The notes: generated from the letters alone by a model not told the origin. A stretch of DNA of 64,000 nt from Nocardioides litoris (GCF_006346315.1 NZ_VDMR01000006.1:1-64000), one strand, 5' to 3'; shown: positions 50,698-60,305, numbered from the stretch's first letter. Program-made: numbers and translations.

Positions 50698-50874
50698 ATG
50701 GGCCGCGGCCGAGCGAAAGCCAAGCAGACGAAGGTCGCCCGCGACCTGAAGTACCGGACCCACGAGACGGACTTCGGGGCGCTCGCCAAGGAGCTGCACG
50801 GCGAGGAGACCCACGACGTCGAGGCCGACGAGCCCGACGACAAGTGGTCGGACTACGCCGACCGCCGCGACTGA
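50698..50874 (+). CDS. DUF3073 protein (58 aa)
   Basis: The short, charged protein begins MGRGRAKAKQTKVARDLKYR and ends DDKWSDYADRRD, the DUF3073 pattern found after purM in many actinobacteria. It is highly basic at the N terminus and acidic at the C terminus, suggesting a nucleic-acid or protein-binding role, but none is known. A GAGGGGG ribosome-site-like stretch lies 8-9 nt before the ATG. It converges on the dehydrogenase gene with a hairpin between. Confidence 0.9.
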   Translation: MGRGRAKAKQTKVARDLKYRTHETDFGALAKELHGEETHDVEADEPDDKWSDYADRRD

Positions 50875-50913
50875 CCTCCGGTCACCGCAACTCGGACCCC
50901 GGCGGTCCCCGCC

Positions 50914-50939
50914 GACCCGTCGCCGATCGACGACGGGTC
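50914..50939. terminator. bidirectional hairpin between DUF3073 and the dehydrogenase gene
   Basis: GACCCGTCG (50914-50922) pairs perfectly with CGACGGGTC (50931-50939) around an 8-nt loop. It is the same core as the hairpin at 24487-24516 and likewise lies between convergent genes. Confidence 0.65.
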
Positions 50940-50955
50940 AGCGTGGGTGGTCGGG

Positions 50956-52062
50956 TCAGCCGACCCAGATGCCGCGCAGGCGGCCGACCTCGCGCATGCG
51001 CTGCTCGGCCAGCCGGTCGGCTGCGGTCGCGGGCGAGACGCCGTCGCGTGCTGCTGCCTCCAGCACGGCGCGGGTGGTGTCGTAGATGCGGGTCGTGCGC
51101 TGCTCCGCGCGCTCGAACGAGAAGCCCTCGGGGTGCAGCTCGTCGCCGACCTGCACCAGGCCGCCGGCGTTGACGCAGTAGTCGGGCGCGTAGACGATGC
51201 CGCGGTCGGCCAGCGCCTTCTCCACGCCGGGGTGGGCGAGCTGGTTGTTGGCGGCCCCGCACACCACGCGGGCGCTCAGCACGTCGACCACCTCGTCGCT
51301 CAGCGCGTGGCCGAGCGCGCAGGGCGCGTAGACGTCGAGCTCGGTGGCCACCAGCTCCTCGGTCGAGCCCACCACGCGGACGCCGGGGTGCTCGTCGCGG
51401 ACCCGGTCGACGGCGGGCGCCCACACGTCGGTGACGACGACGCGCGCCCCGGCGTCGACGAGGTGGCCGACGAGGTGGCGGCCGACCTTGCCGACCCCGG
51501 CCACGCCGACGGTGCGGCCGGCGAGGACCCCGGCCGTGTCGCCGTCGCCCCAGGCGGCCTCGGCCGCGGCCAGCATGCCGCGGAACACGCCGTACGCCGT
51601 GAGGACCGAGCTGTCGCCGGCACCGCCGTTGGCCACGGTGCGGCCGGTGACGAAGTCGCACTCGCGGGCCACGAGGTCCATGTCACCGGAGCTGGTGCCG
51701 ACGTCGCAGGCGGTGCGGTAGCGGCCGCCCAGGGTCTGCACGAAGCGGCCGTAGGCGCGCAGCAGGGCCTCGGACCGCAGCGTCGTGGGGTCGCCGATGA
51801 TGACGGCCTTGCCGCCGCCGAGGTCGAGGCCGGCCAGCGCGGCCTTGTAGGACATGCCGCGGGAGAGCTCGAGGACGTCGGCCAGGGCCGCGCCGGTCGA
51901 GGCGTAGGGGTAGAAGCGGGTGCCGCCGAGCGCGGGGCCGAGGGCCGTGGAGTGGATCGCCACGATGGCCCTGAGCCCGGTGGCGGCGTCCTGGGCGAAG
52001 ACGACCTGCTCGTGCTCGGGGCTGCTGTCGAAGACGTCGGTGCTGGGTGGGGCGGATGACAT
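50956..52062 (-). CDS. valine/leucine dehydrogenase (Glu/Leu/Phe/Val family)
   Basis: 368 residues from the ATG at 52062, with AAGGA 8 nt upstream. The catalytic Lys motifs are [10 protein letters not shown]...[37 protein letters not shown] follows, and the NAD loop is [22 protein letters not shown]. It deaminates branched-chain amino acids oxidatively. In Streptomyces the neighbouring genes (purF-purM-DUF3073-vdh) have the same order, to my knowledge followed by bldC, which is absent here. The enzyme probably supplies 2-oxo acids for branched acyl chains. Confidence 0.9.
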   Translation of the reverse strand: MSSAPPSTDVFDSSPEHEQVVFAQDAATGLRAIVAIHSTALGPALGGTRFYPYASTGAALADVLELSRGMSYKAALAGLDLGGGKAVIIGDPTTLRSEALLRAYGRFVQTLGGRYRTACDVGTSSGDMDLVARECDFVTGRTVANGGAGDSSVLTAYGVFRGMLAAAEAAWGDGDTAGVLAGRTVGVAGVGKVGRHLVGHLVDAGARVVVTDVWAPAVDRVRDEHPGVRVVGSTEELVATELDVYAPCALGHALSDEVVDVLSARVVCGAANNQLAHPGVEKALADRGIVYAPDYCVNAGGLVQVGDELHPEGFSFERAEQRTTRIYDTTRAVLEAAARDGVSPATAADRLAEQRMREVGRLRGIWVG

Positions 52063-52309
52063 GGGTGGTGTCCTTCGGGTGGTGAGTGACCACGGGGTGG
52101 GTGGTCTCGGAGGGGCCGCAGGGGTGGCGCGGCTGTGAGCCACGATACGTCGCCCACGCCCGTGCGTGCTCCCACGCACGCCGCGGCCTGGGCGGCCCCG
52201 GCTGCCCTCGTCCCCACCGCCACCACCGTCGCCTCGGCGCCCGAGCGGCGTCGAGGACCACACCCGCACCGTGCGGCCGCGCCGGGGCAGACCCGGCGGC
52301 GAGCCGGTC
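52063..52309. other. 247-bp gap with inverted repeat 52161-52180
   Basis: CGTGCGTG-CTCC-CACGCACG (52161-52180) is a perfect 8-bp inverted repeat upstream of the dehydrogenase. TATCGT on the minus strand (52147-52142) is a possible -10 box, leaving a leader of about 75 nt. No reliable gene is seen in this gap. bldC, expected at this place in Streptomyces, is not present. Confidence 0.5.
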
Positions 52310-55300
52310 TCAGCCGGCGGGGAGAGGAGGCGGCGCGGCCAGCAGGGCCTCGGTGGCCTCGCCGACCGCCGCCCGCAGGGCCGGCAGCACCGCCGCGGCC
52401 TCGTCGAGCCGGCCGGCGCGGGCGGCGTCCTCCACCTGCGCGGCGAGCGCCGCGACCCGGACCACGCCGAGGTTGGCGGCGCTGCCCTTGAGCTGGTGGG
52501 CGACGGCCGTGGTGCGCTCGGCGTCGTCGTCCTGGACGGCGATGCTGACCTGGGCGAGCATGCCGTCGACCCGGGCCAGGAACGAGGCGCGGGTGCGCTC
52601 GAAGAACGAGACCCCGTCCTTGACCAGCTCGCTGAGCATCTCCACCCGCTCCGGGTCGAGCACCGCCTCGTCGCCCCGCGCGGTCGACGCGGCGTCGGTG
52701 CGGGGGGCCGCGGTGGCCGCCCGGTCCGTCGCGCGGCTGGTGCGCGGCGCGAGCCGCGTGATGGCGGCGGCGAGCTGGGCGGGGTCGACCGGCTTGGTCA
52801 GGAAGTCGTCCATCCCGGCGGCCAGGCACCGCTCGCGCTCGCCGGGGAGCGCGGAGGCGGTCATGGCGACGATCGGCACCCGGGTGCCCTGCTCGCGCTG
52901 CCGCACCGCGCGGGTGGCGTCGAAGCCGTCGAGCTGCGGCATCCGCAGGTCCATGAGCACCAGGTCGACCCCGTGCCCGGGGGCGAGGGCGTCGACCGCC
53001 TCGGCGCCGTTGTCGACCGTGGCCACGGTGCAGCCGAGGTTCTCCAGCAACCCGGTCGCCACCAGCTGGTTGACCGCGTTGTCCTCCACGACCAGGACGT
53101 GCAGGCCCAGGTCGGCGCCCGGGGGCCGCGCCGGTCGGTCCGCCCCGGGGGTGCCGCCGCCGGTGGCGTCCAGCACCGCGGCGTACAGCTCGGCGGACCG
53201 GGCGGTGCCGGCCACGCTGGCCGCGAACCCCGCCCCCTGGACGGCGTCGTGGCCGCCGGGGCCGGGGTCGCCCACGTGCACGAGGTCGACGCCGTGGCGC
53301 ACACCGGCCCGGGCCAGCGCGGCGCTCGCAGCGACGGCGTCGGGGCCCGGCATGGCCACCAGCACCAGGTCGTGGGGCCGTCCCTCGGCAGCGGCGGCGT
53401 CGATCGCCCGCCGGGCCTGGTCGACGTCGACGACCGGGTCGGCCGGCAGCTGCCAGGTGCCCAGGCGCTCCACCAGCGACGACGCCCGGTCGTCGTCGGG
53501 AGCCAGCACCAGCACCCGCCGGCGTACGACGGGCGCCTCCGGCGCGGCCGCACCGTCGGCCACCTCCAGCGGCACCTCGAACCAGAAGACGCTCCCGGCG
53601 CCGCACGCGCTGCGCACCTCGAGGTGGCCGCCCATCGCCTCCACGAGCTGCCGGCAGATCGCCAGGCCGAGCCCGGTGCCGCCGTGCCGACGGGTGGTGG
53701 AGCGGTCGGCCTGGGTGAAGGCGTCGAAGAGCCCGTCGAGGTCGGCCTCGTCGATGCCGATGCCGGTGTCGTGCACCTCGACCCGCAGCGTGACGCGGCG
53801 GGCCGCGGACGGGTCGTCGGCGGGCGGCGCGCCCAGGCGCACGTCGACGGAGACCTGGCCCGCGTCGGTGAACTTCACCGCGTTGCTGCCGAGGTTGGCC
53901 AGCACCTGCCCGAGCCGCACGGGGTCGCCGCGCAGCAGGCGGGGCACGTCGGGCTGCACGGAGACGCGCAGGTCGAGCCCCTTGTCGCGCGCGGGACCAC
54001 CCACCACGTGCACCGTCTGCTCCACCACGGCCCGCACGTCGACCTCGGTCTGCTCCAGCTCGAGCCGGCCGGACTCGATCTTCGACAGGTCGAGGATGTC
54101 GTTGAGCAGCGCCAGCAGGGTGAGTCCCGCCCCGCGCAGCGCCTCGGCGTGCTTGCGCTGCTCGGGGTCGAGGCCGGACCGCAGGAGCAGGTCGGTCAAC
54201 CCCACGACGCCGTTCATCGGCGTGCGGATCTCGTGGCTCATCGTGGCCAGGAACTCCGACTTCAGCTCCGAGGCCGCCATGGCAGCGTCGCGGGCCTCCT
54301 CCAGCTGCACCGCCGTGCGCTCGCGCTCGGCGACCCGGCTGAGCTGGTCGCTGACCTGCACCATGAGCTGCCAGGTGAAGTCGTCGACGCGGTCGAGCCG
54401 GGCCAGCACCTGGACCACGCAGGCCATCTGGTGCCCGTTGGTGATCGGCAGGCTCATCAGGCGCACCGTGAGCGGGCCCTCGTCGGGCAGGGGCGTCTGG
54501 ACCACCGACCGGGTGCGCCAGCACTCGGCGGCCGCCTCGAGGTCGAGCGGCGGCAGGCCGGGGGCGGCGGGCTCGGGGAGCTCGAGCACCGACAGCGGCG
54601 CGCCGCGGTGGGTCTTCAGCGCCACGCCGAGGGGCGTCCACTCGGGCGACTCCTCGATGAGCTGCGCCGAGCGCACCAGGGCGTCGGCGAGCGCGGTCGA
54701 GCGGTTGGCGGCCTCGGCGAGCTGCTGGAGCAGGTCGAGCCGGCGGGTGGCGGTCGTGGCCGCCTCCAGGGCCTGCTGCCGGTCGGTGATGTCCTGGGAG
54801 GCGCCCACCAGGCGCACGGCCGCGCCGGAGGGGTCGCGGGCCACCTCGGCCTCCCCGTGGATCCAGCGCACGTCGCCGGTCGGGGTGGGCATGCGCACGT
54901 CGAAGGTCAGGTGTTCCCCGGCCTCGACCACCGCGGCCACCTGGCGGCGCAGGTCGTCGACGTCGTCGGGGTGCACCAGCGACATGAAGCCCTCGTAGGT
55001 CGGGACCATCGTCTCGGGCTCGATCCCGTAGACGGCGTAGGCCTCCCGCGACCACCAGACCTCGTTGCGGGGGACGTCCCAGATCCAGCCGCCGACCCGC
55101 GCCGTGCGCTGGGTCTGCTCGAGCTGCTCGAGCAGGCGACGGTGCTCGGTGTGCTCGTGGAAGCGGTGGACGTACGCCGTGGGGCGACCGTCGGGTCCCG
55201 GGACCGGCCACCACGACACCAGGCACCACCGGGTCGAGCCGTCGGCCCGCACGACCAGCGTCTCCTCGTCCCGGGCACCGGGATGACCCTCCCGCATCTC

Positions 55301-55507
55301 CTCGACGTGCCGGGCGAACTGCGACCGCCCGTCGTGGTCGCCGAGGTCGGCGCCGTCGCGCCCGACCACGTCGTGGAGGGAGAGGCCGACCAGGTCGGCG
55401 AAGGCGGGGTTGGCCCACCGGACGCGGCCGTCGAGGTCGAAGGCGCACAGGGCGTCGGGCGACGCTGCGCCCGCCCAGTGACCCCAGTCCATCGGCGCGT
55501 CCGGCAC
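52310..55507 (-). CDS. hybrid sensor histidine kinase (PAS-PAS-GAF-like-HisKA-ATPase-REC-REC-Hpt)
   Basis: 1065 residues from a GTG at 55507 placed 7-8 nt after GGAGGGG; a GTG 7 codons earlier overlaps that ribosome site. Two PAS domains (about 15-130 and 135-260) precede a GAF-like region. HisKA is [19 protein letters not shown] and the ATPase has [12 protein letters not shown]. The first receiver-like domain lacks the phospho-Asp ([12 protein letters not shown]); the second is complete ([20 protein letters not shown]). The C-terminal Hpt carries [12 protein letters not shown]. It is an internal phosphorelay without membrane segments; output partner unknown. Confidence 0.9.
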   Translation of the reverse strand: MPDAPMDWGHWAGAASPDALCAFDLDGRVRWANPAFADLVGLSLHDVVGRDGADLGDHDGRSQFARHVEEMREGHPGARDEETLVVRADGSTRWCLVSWWPVPGPDGRPTAYVHRFHEHTEHRRLLEQLEQTQRTARVGGWIWDVPRNEVWWSREAYAVYGIEPETMVPTYEGFMSLVHPDDVDDLRRQVAAVVEAGEHLTFDVRMPTPTGDVRWIHGEAEVARDPSGAAVRLVGASQDITDRQQALEAATTATRRLDLLQQLAEAANRSTALADALVRSAQLIEESPEWTPLGVALKTHRGAPLSVLELPEPAAPGLPPLDLEAAAECWRTRSVVQTPLPDEGPLTVRLMSLPITNGHQMACVVQVLARLDRVDDFTWQLMVQVSDQLSRVAERERTAVQLEEARDAAMAASELKSEFLATMSHEIRTPMNGVVGLTDLLLRSGLDPEQRKHAEALRGAGLTLLALLNDILDLSKIESGRLELEQTEVDVRAVVEQTVHVVGGPARDKGLDLRVSVQPDVPRLLRGDPVRLGQVLANLGSNAVKFTDAGQVSVDVRLGAPPADDPSAARRVTLRVEVHDTGIGIDEADLDGLFDAFTQADRSTTRRHGGTGLGLAICRQLVEAMGGHLEVRSACGAGSVFWFEVPLEVADGAAAPEAPVVRRRVLVLAPDDDRASSLVERLGTWQLPADPVVDVDQARRAIDAAAAEGRPHDLVLVAMPGPDAVAASAALARAGVRHGVDLVHVGDPGPGGHDAVQGAGFAASVAGTARSAELYAAVLDATGGGTPGADRPARPPGADLGLHVLVVEDNAVNQLVATGLLENLGCTVATVDNGAEAVDALAPGHGVDLVLMDLRMPQLDGFDATRAVRQREQGTRVPIVAMTASALPGERERCLAAGMDDFLTKPVDPAQLAAAITRLAPRTSRATDRAATAAPRTDAASTARGDEAVLDPERVEMLSELVKDGVSFFERTRASFLARVDGMLAQVSIAVQDDDAERTTAVAHQLKGSAANLGVVRVAALAAQVEDAARAGRLDEAAAVLPALRAAVGEATEALLAAPPPLPAG

Positions 55508-55571
55508 CGGCGGCTCCCCTCCACGCACGTCGCTCGCTCCTTCGTACCCCGTGCTCGCCGCGAATGCACGT

Positions 55572-55612
55572 GAAAAATGCCCGAGACCGGCTCCCGCGGC
55601 GGGAAGCCGGTC
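55572..55612 (-). terminator. Rho-independent terminator of the HU gene
   Basis: On the minus strand a stem GACCGGCTTCCCG.../...CGGGAGCCGGTC (55612-55585) is followed within 10 nt by a T-run (55577-55573). This is the clearest intrinsic terminator in the window and lies about 30 bp after the HU stop. Confidence 0.75.
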
Positions 55613-55639
55613 CCGGTCTGGCGGCCGTGGCCGACAGGG

Positions 55640-55915
55640 TCAGGCCGAGACGGCCTGCTTCAGCTTGGCGCCGGCCTTGAAGGCGGGGGCGGTGCTGGCA
55701 GCGATCTCGATCGTCTCGCCGGTCTGCGGGTTGCGGCCCTGGCGGGCGGAGCGCTCACGGGTCTCGAAGGTGCCGAAGCCCGGAAGCGTGACCTTGTCGC
55801 CCTTGGCCAGCGCAGCGGTGATGGCGTCGAGCGTGGCGGAGAGCGCCTGGTCGGCCTGGGCGTTGCTGAGTCCCGTCTCGGAGGCGATGGCGTCGCGCAG
55901 CTCGGTGCGGTTCAT
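55640..55915 (-). CDS. HU-family DNA-binding protein
   Basis: 91 residues from the ATG at 55915. The HU fold is clear: MNRTELRDAIASETGLSNAQADQAL, the VTLPGFGTFETRERSAR core and GRNPQTGETIEI, the beta-arm with the DNA-intercalating Pro. Unlike mycobacterial HupB there is no Lys/Ala-rich C-terminal tail, so this is the short HU form. It shapes the nucleoid. It is divergently placed relative to nothing and ends at a strong intrinsic terminator. Confidence 0.95.
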   Translation of the reverse strand: MNRTELRDAIASETGLSNAQADQALSATLDAITAALAKGDKVTLPGFGTFETRERSARQGRNPQTGETIEIAASTAPAFKAGAKLKQAVSA

Positions 55916-56090
55916 GGGGTAGGGGTCCTCTCGATGATGGTCTGGGGTGGCGGCCCGCAAGGAGCCGCGGCGAACGACCGTAGCGCAGCCCAGGCCCCCA
56001 GGGCACGACCAGGGCCTGCCGCGAGCCCCGGCGTGGCGGGCCGCGCGGGCCCGGCAGGGGGCGGCGGAAGGTGCTGTCGGCGCCCGCCGG

Positions 56091-56264
56091 TCAGGTCGGG
56101 AGGGTGGTCAGGCCGAGGAAGCACAGGGCGGTCAGCAGGAGGATCGCGACCGCGCCGAGCACGGCCACCAGGTCGCGGTCGAGGTCGGCGCGACGCCCCT
56201 GCCGGGGCGCGGCGGGGCGGTGCCGGGTGTCGTCCAGCGCGTCCTGCACGAGCATGACCTCCAT
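56091..56264 (-). CDS. short single-helix membrane protein (57 aa)
   Basis: From ATG 56264 the protein is MEVMLVQDALDDTRHRPAAP, a basic linker (RQGRRADLDRD) and one membrane helix (LVAVLGAVAILLLTALCFLGL). An earlier in-frame ATG at 56285 exists but lies at the edge of a palindrome that looks regulatory. The -10-like TACTAT lies within that palindrome. The gene is on the same strand as HU and the propeller protein. No known family; possibly a regulatory subunit of a membrane complex. Confidence 0.55.
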   Translation of the reverse strand: MEVMLVQDALDDTRHRPAAPRQGRRADLDRDLVAVLGAVAILLLTALCFLGLTTLPT

Positions 56265-56285
56265 GTCTACCGAGATAGTAGACAT
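56263..56285. promoter_or_regulatory. ATGTCTAC-N7-GTAGACAT inverted repeat
   Basis: ATGTCTAC (56263-56270) and GTAGACAT (56278-56285) pair perfectly around CGAGATA. The minus strand includes TACTAT, a -10 box candidate, inside the repeat. The site covers the start of the 57-aa gene, an arrangement expected for a PadR/GntR-like dimer; no such gene is adjacent. Confidence 0.55.
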
Positions 56286-56286
56286 G

Positions 56287-57606
56287 CTAGCGCGGGGGTC
56301 GGGGCGCCTCCCACCCCTCCGGGGACCCCGTCGGTCGCTGGACCACCAGGTCGCCGTGGGTGCCGTACCCCGGGAGCCGCCCGCCGGCGGGGCGGCCGTC
56401 GAAGCCGAGCAGGAGGGGGCCGCCGGCCTCGGCAGGCAGGTCGAGGAGCGTCGGCCACGGCAGGTTGGTCGGGTACGCCGCGTCGAGGGCGCCGTGCTCG
56501 CGGAGGTCGAGGTCGAGCACGGGGTAGCGGGCCCGCCGGCCCGCGGCGCCGTCGCGGCCGTCGGAGGCCAGCACCCACCACCGCCCGTCGCGCTGCAGGA
56601 GCGTCACGCCCTCGGTCGCCGTCCGTCCGGTGTCGGTCGCCCGCGCCCCCAGCCGGTCGAGGGCGGGCCCCTCGGCCACGGCCGGGCCGAAGGAGAAGAA
56701 CCGGGTCGCGGAGACGAAGGCCACCACCCAGCCGCCCTCGGGGTCGCGCACCAGGTGCGGGTCCCAGCGCCCGACCGACCGGTTGCCGTCGGGCAGCGGC
56801 AGGTCCAGCGGCACCGTGTCGAGCACGTGCGTGCCCCGCGTCGGGTCGTCGCCCGCCGGCACCTCGGCCACGGTGGTGGTCACCCGTGGGTGCCGGCGCC
56901 GGTCGAAGTCGCCCCACGTGCTGGTCGCCACCAGCCACCGGTCGCCGTCGCGCAGCACGTGGGTGGCGTGGTCGCCGAGGACGCCGGACCGTTCGGGCCG
57001 GCGGAAGAACAGGTCGCCGCGGTGCCGCAGGTCGAGCGAGAGCGGATCGAGGGCCCACACCGACGTGTGGCCGGTGCGGAACCCACCGGGCCCCGCGCTC
57101 GTGGCGCTCAGCAGGACCGCGCCCCCGGCCCCGTCCCGGTACGGCGTCGCGTCGGCGTGCGTGACCGCGCGGACGTCGCGCAGGCCGAGCTGCCCGAACG
57201 CGCCGGCGCGGTCACCCTCGGCCCGCAGGCCCGCGAGCCAGTCCTCGTCGTGCACGTCGGGCGCACCGCGGACGAGCGCGAGGTCGACCACCGCGCGGGC
57301 CGTCCAGGTGCCGTCGTGCCGCGCCCAGGCGGTCACGACCGGCCCGGTGAGGCTGACCGCGAGCGCCTCCGGAGCCGGGACCCGGCCGTGGCGCCGGCTG
57401 CGGTGGCGCGCCGACCGGCCCGCGAGCACGGTGCGCAGCGCGACCGCGCGCCCGTCCCAGGTGGCGGCCAGGCGGTCGGCTCCCGCGGTGAGGGCGACCT
57501 CCGCGCGCGGAGCACCCGGTGCCAGGTCGACCTCGGCGGCTGCGTACGGCGCGGGCGGCAGTGCGGTGCCCGGCTGGACGATCGCGACGGGGCGCCGTCG
57601 GGCCAC
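56287..57606 (-). CDS. beta-propeller glycosidase-like protein downstream of the LTA synthase gene
   Basis: 439 residues from a GTG at 57606; the start is uncertain. The second half shows propeller-type repeats with Asp-box-like phrases: GRWDPHLVRDPEGGWVVAFVSA, EGVTLLQRDGRWWVLASDG and LDLDLREHGALDAAYPTNLPWPT. The first half reads like a sandwich domain (VDLAPGAPRAEVALTAGADRL). No signal peptide is evident. GH43/GH68-like enzymes and sugar-binding lectins share this fold. It follows the LTA-synthase-like gene by about 30 bp and may modify the polymer that enzyme makes. Confidence 0.6.
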   Translation of the reverse strand: MARRRPVAIVQPGTALPPAPYAAAEVDLAPGAPRAEVALTAGADRLAATWDGRAVALRTVLAGRSARHRSRRHGRVPAPEALAVSLTGPVVTAWARHDGTWTARAVVDLALVRGAPDVHDEDWLAGLRAEGDRAGAFGQLGLRDVRAVTHADATPYRDGAGGAVLLSATSAGPGGFRTGHTSVWALDPLSLDLRHRGDLFFRRPERSGVLGDHATHVLRDGDRWLVATSTWGDFDRRRHPRVTTTVAEVPAGDDPTRGTHVLDTVPLDLPLPDGNRSVGRWDPHLVRDPEGGWVVAFVSATRFFSFGPAVAEGPALDRLGARATDTGRTATEGVTLLQRDGRWWVLASDGRDGAAGRRARYPVLDLDLREHGALDAAYPTNLPWPTLLDLPAEAGGPLLLGFDGRPAGGRLPGYGTHGDLVVQRPTGSPEGWEAPRPPR

Positions 57607-57638
57607 CGGAGCGAAGGACGGCAGCCGTGGGCCGGGGC

Positions 57639-59591
57639 TCAGCGCAGGGCCCCGGGCCACATCCGGTCGACCGACCAGCGGTCGCCGATGGAGAAGTCGT
57701 ACTGGACGAGGCGGAAGTCGGCGAGCAGCCGCTGCGTCTTGGGGTCGAGCTGCTCGGGCGTGACCTCGCGGCCCTGCGGGTCGATCATCCGGCCCTGCTC
57801 GAGGGCCGGCAGGCGCTGGCGGAGCCGGTCGAGCAGCACGTAGAAGGGTGGGAGCGGCACGTCCATCGTGTCGTAGAGCAGGGGGAGGAACTGGGTCGGG
57901 CTGACCTGCGGCAGCCGGCGCTGCTGGTTGCCCTCGGAGCTCCAGATGAAGAACGGCGTCGTGTACATCGTCTCGCCGGGGTTCTGGTCGGCGATCGAGG
58001 AGTCGTAGATGCCCGGCAGGTGGTCGCCGTAGAAGACCACGACGGTCTTCTCGTCGGACTTCTCCAGCTGGTCGAGGAAGTCGGCGAGGGCGCGGTCGGT
58101 GTAGGAGAGCCCGCGGGCGTAGTTGCCGATGCGGTCGGCCTGTGCGGCGTCGACGCCGGTGACCCCGATCGGGTCGGTGTAGTTGCCGTCGACCGGGATG
58201 TGGTTCTGCATGGTGACGAGGTTGACCATCAGCGGCGTCGCCGAGTCGTCGATCTGCTTGCGCACCTCGTCGAACGCCGACTGGTCGTCGATGAACTCGT
58301 TGTCGTCGATGCGCTCCTGCTCGCTCATCGTCGTGTCGTGGACGAACTGGTCGAAGCCCAGGACGTCGTAGACCTGGTCGCGCTTGTAGAAGCTCGTGAT
58401 GTAGGGGTGCACGCCGACGGCGTCGTGGCCCTGGGACTTGAACGCGCCGACCGCGGAGGGGTACTGGTCGTACTCGGGCACCAGCATCTGGTACGGCGAG
58501 TTGAGCTGCGGGTTGAACAGGCCGATCGACTGGCCGGTGAGGGCCTCGAACTCCATGTTGGCCGTGCCGCCGCCGTACAGCTGGGCGAGCATGGTGCCGG
58601 AGGTGCCGGCCTCCATCAGCGCGCGGGTGCGCGGGATGGGGTCCTCGTCGAGCTGGAAGCCCTGGAGCTTGGTCGGGTCGGAGAACGACTCGCTGAGCAC
58701 CACCACGACGTTGGTGTCGGCCAGCGACCCGGTGCGCTTGCGGTTGACCTTGGCGGCCGCCCGCTCGTAGCGCGTGGCCAGGGCGTCCATCGTCTCCTCG
58801 CCGTAGCCCTCGGGCGTCTCCATGGCCACGGTCGGCATGTTGTAGAGGAAGCCGCCGACGAAGCCGTTGGCGAGGTAGTTGGTGCGCTGGTTCCAGTAGC
58901 GCCACTTGCGGTCGCCGACCTCGTAGATGCCGCGCCAGCCGTTGCCGGGGTCGTTGAACTTCGTGGCGTCGGTCAGGAGCGCGAGGGCCAGGGTGACGAA
59001 CGCCGCGCGCACCAGCACGGTGCCGAGCTGCCGGCGCACGGGCAGGTGGGCCGGCCAGATGCGGGCCATCGGCGGCTCGATGCGGCGACCGAGCCACCAG
59101 GAGAACGCCACCACGGCGACGAGCCCCAGCACCCCCACCACGATCATCGCGGGGGAGACCTGGGACAGCAGGAAGCCGGGCTGGCTGAGGAAGTCGACGT
59201 CGCTGGGGTAGATCGGCTCGGAGCGCAGGCCGAGCTTGACCCGGTTGGCGCCGGCCAGCACGAGCGTGAAGGCGGTGACCAGGCCCAGGGAGAGGATGAC
59301 GCGGTTGGTCAGCCCGATCAGGACCACCAGGACCAGCCAGATGACCAGGCTGTCGGCGACGTAGCTGAGGCCGTCGACGAACGTCGAGCGCCACCAGCCG
59401 GACTCCTCGCCGACCAGGCCCGACAGCTCGAGGACGAGCGCACAGGCCATGGCGCCGATCCACGACACCCGCTGCGCCCACAGCACCGCACCCCAGGTGC
59501 TGCGCTCCTTCGGGGTACGCCGCCACCAGGGTGTCCGAGGCTCGTCGACGTCGGCGGCCGGCACCGGCACGTCGGGGAGTCGTTCGGACAC
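57639..59591 (-). CDS. LTA synthase-family sulfatase (glycerophosphate/phosphoglycerol transferase type)
   Basis: 650 residues. Five N-terminal membrane helices (about 40-210) precede an extracellular sulfatase domain. NVVVVLSESFSDP holds the metal Glu, YGGGTANMEFEALTGQS the catalytic Thr, and VVVFYGDHLPGIYDSS and VHPYITSFYKRDQVYD the metal ligands. The family attaches glycerophosphate or other phospho-units to cell-envelope glycans. It heads a two-gene unit with the propeller protein. TGAAGC-N17-TAAACT (59723-59695, minus strand) is a promoter candidate. Confidence 0.88.
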   Translation of the reverse strand: MSERLPDVPVPAADVDEPRTPWWRRTPKERSTWGAVLWAQRVSWIGAMACALVLELSGLVGEESGWWRSTFVDGLSYVADSLVIWLVLVVLIGLTNRVILSLGLVTAFTLVLAGANRVKLGLRSEPIYPSDVDFLSQPGFLLSQVSPAMIVVGVLGLVAVVAFSWWLGRRIEPPMARIWPAHLPVRRQLGTVLVRAAFVTLALALLTDATKFNDPGNGWRGIYEVGDRKWRYWNQRTNYLANGFVGGFLYNMPTVAMETPEGYGEETMDALATRYERAAAKVNRKRTGSLADTNVVVVLSESFSDPTKLQGFQLDEDPIPRTRALMEAGTSGTMLAQLYGGGTANMEFEALTGQSIGLFNPQLNSPYQMLVPEYDQYPSAVGAFKSQGHDAVGVHPYITSFYKRDQVYDVLGFDQFVHDTTMSEQERIDDNEFIDDQSAFDEVRKQIDDSATPLMVNLVTMQNHIPVDGNYTDPIGVTGVDAAQADRIGNYARGLSYTDRALADFLDQLEKSDEKTVVVFYGDHLPGIYDSSIADQNPGETMYTTPFFIWSSEGNQQRRLPQVSPTQFLPLLYDTMDVPLPPFYVLLDRLRQRLPALEQGRMIDPQGREVTPEQLDPKTQRLLADFRLVQYDFSIGDRWSVDRMWPGALR

Positions 59592-60014
59592 GCGGGGCCT
59601 CTCGTCTCGCGGGGGTGTCCCCGGTGGGACCGGGGGAGCGCGGCTGGCGGTGGATCGGGGGTGGCCGCGACGGTGCGGCCGGCCAGAAGGGCCGAGTTTA
59701 TCCGTTCCGACGCCCAGGCTTCATTCCGTATTTCCCGCACGGCGCCGTTCCACGCCCGCCCGTAGGGGTGGGTGTGAGCGGGGCCACCGCCGGGTCCACC
59801 CGCGGGCCGGAGGCGGCCCGCCGCTCCCCGCGACGGGCCGCCCTGCAGCCGCCCCGGCCGTCTGTGGGGACCGGCCGCGGCGAGGAGTCATGTAACCGAT
59901 GCCACACCGGGCATTCGCGGGTCCAGACCACTTTTCGGGTGGTCGGTCGTGGCGAGCGGACGGCGTTCCCGCCGCGGCTTGGGCTGGGTACCCTAGGGGG
60001 GTAGGGTAGTTCTC
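59592..60014. other. 423-bp divergent spacer between LTA synthase and csoR
   Basis: It holds the LTA synthase promoter candidate (59695-59723), an AT-rich patch, a GACCAC-N7-GTGGTC hairpin (59926-59944) and the csoR operator/promoter at its right end. No coding region beyond a doubtful 36-codon frame at 59899-60009 is seen. Confidence 0.6.
59989..60007 (+). promoter_or_regulatory. CsoR operator and leaderless promoter
   Basis: TACCC-N5-GGGTA (59989-60003) is an inverted repeat of the G/C-rich kind bound by CsoR. TAGGGT (60002-60007) overlaps its right arm and ends 7 nt before the csoR ATG. Apo-CsoR bound here would cover the -10 box, and Cu(I) would release it. Confidence 0.7.
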
Positions 60015-60305
60015 ATGGACCACGGACCGGGCTACGCCAGCCGCAAGGACGACTACCTCAAGCGCATGAGGCGCATCGAGGGGCAGGTGCGCGGGATCGA
60101 GCGCATGATCGAGTCCGACACCTACTGCATCGACATCCTGACCCAGGTCTCGGCGGTCACCAAGGCCCTCCAGGCCGTGGCCCTCGGCCTGGTCGACGAG
60201 CACATGAGCCACTGCGTGCTCGACGCCGCCAAGGCCGGCGGGCCCGAGGCCGAGGCCAAGCTCAAGGAAGCATCCGCAGCGATCGCGAGGTTGGTGAAGG
60301 CATGA
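60015..60305 (+). CDS. csoR: copper-sensing repressor CsoR
   Basis: 96 residues. The Cu(I) ligands are in place: Cys38 (SDTYCIDILTQ), His63 and Cys67 (EHMSHCVLD), with the same 25- and 4-residue spacing as in M. tuberculosis CsoR. RRIEGQVRGIERMIE forms the DNA-facing helix. It represses its own operon until copper binds. TAGGGT lies 7 nt before the ATG. The stop overlaps copZ by 4 nt (ATGA). Confidence 0.93.
   Translation: MDHGPGYASRKDDYLKRMRRIEGQVRGIERMIESDTYCIDILTQVSAVTKALQAVALGLVDEHMSHCVLDAAKAGGPEAEAKLKEASAAIARLVKA

Noticed and set aside
52135..52491. Plus-strand frame near bldC's expected position
   Set aside because: The translation is Ala/Arg/Pro-rich with no BldC motif; it is antisense to the end of the hybrid kinase.
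51300..55448. A 1382-codon open frame on the minus strand
   Set aside because: It is an Arg/Pro-rich shadow of the hybrid kinase and the dehydrogenase in another frame; GC-rich DNA yields such frames commonly.
59899..60009. 36-codon frame before csoR
   Set aside because: It overlaps the csoR operator, has no clear coding bias and its composition fits chance.
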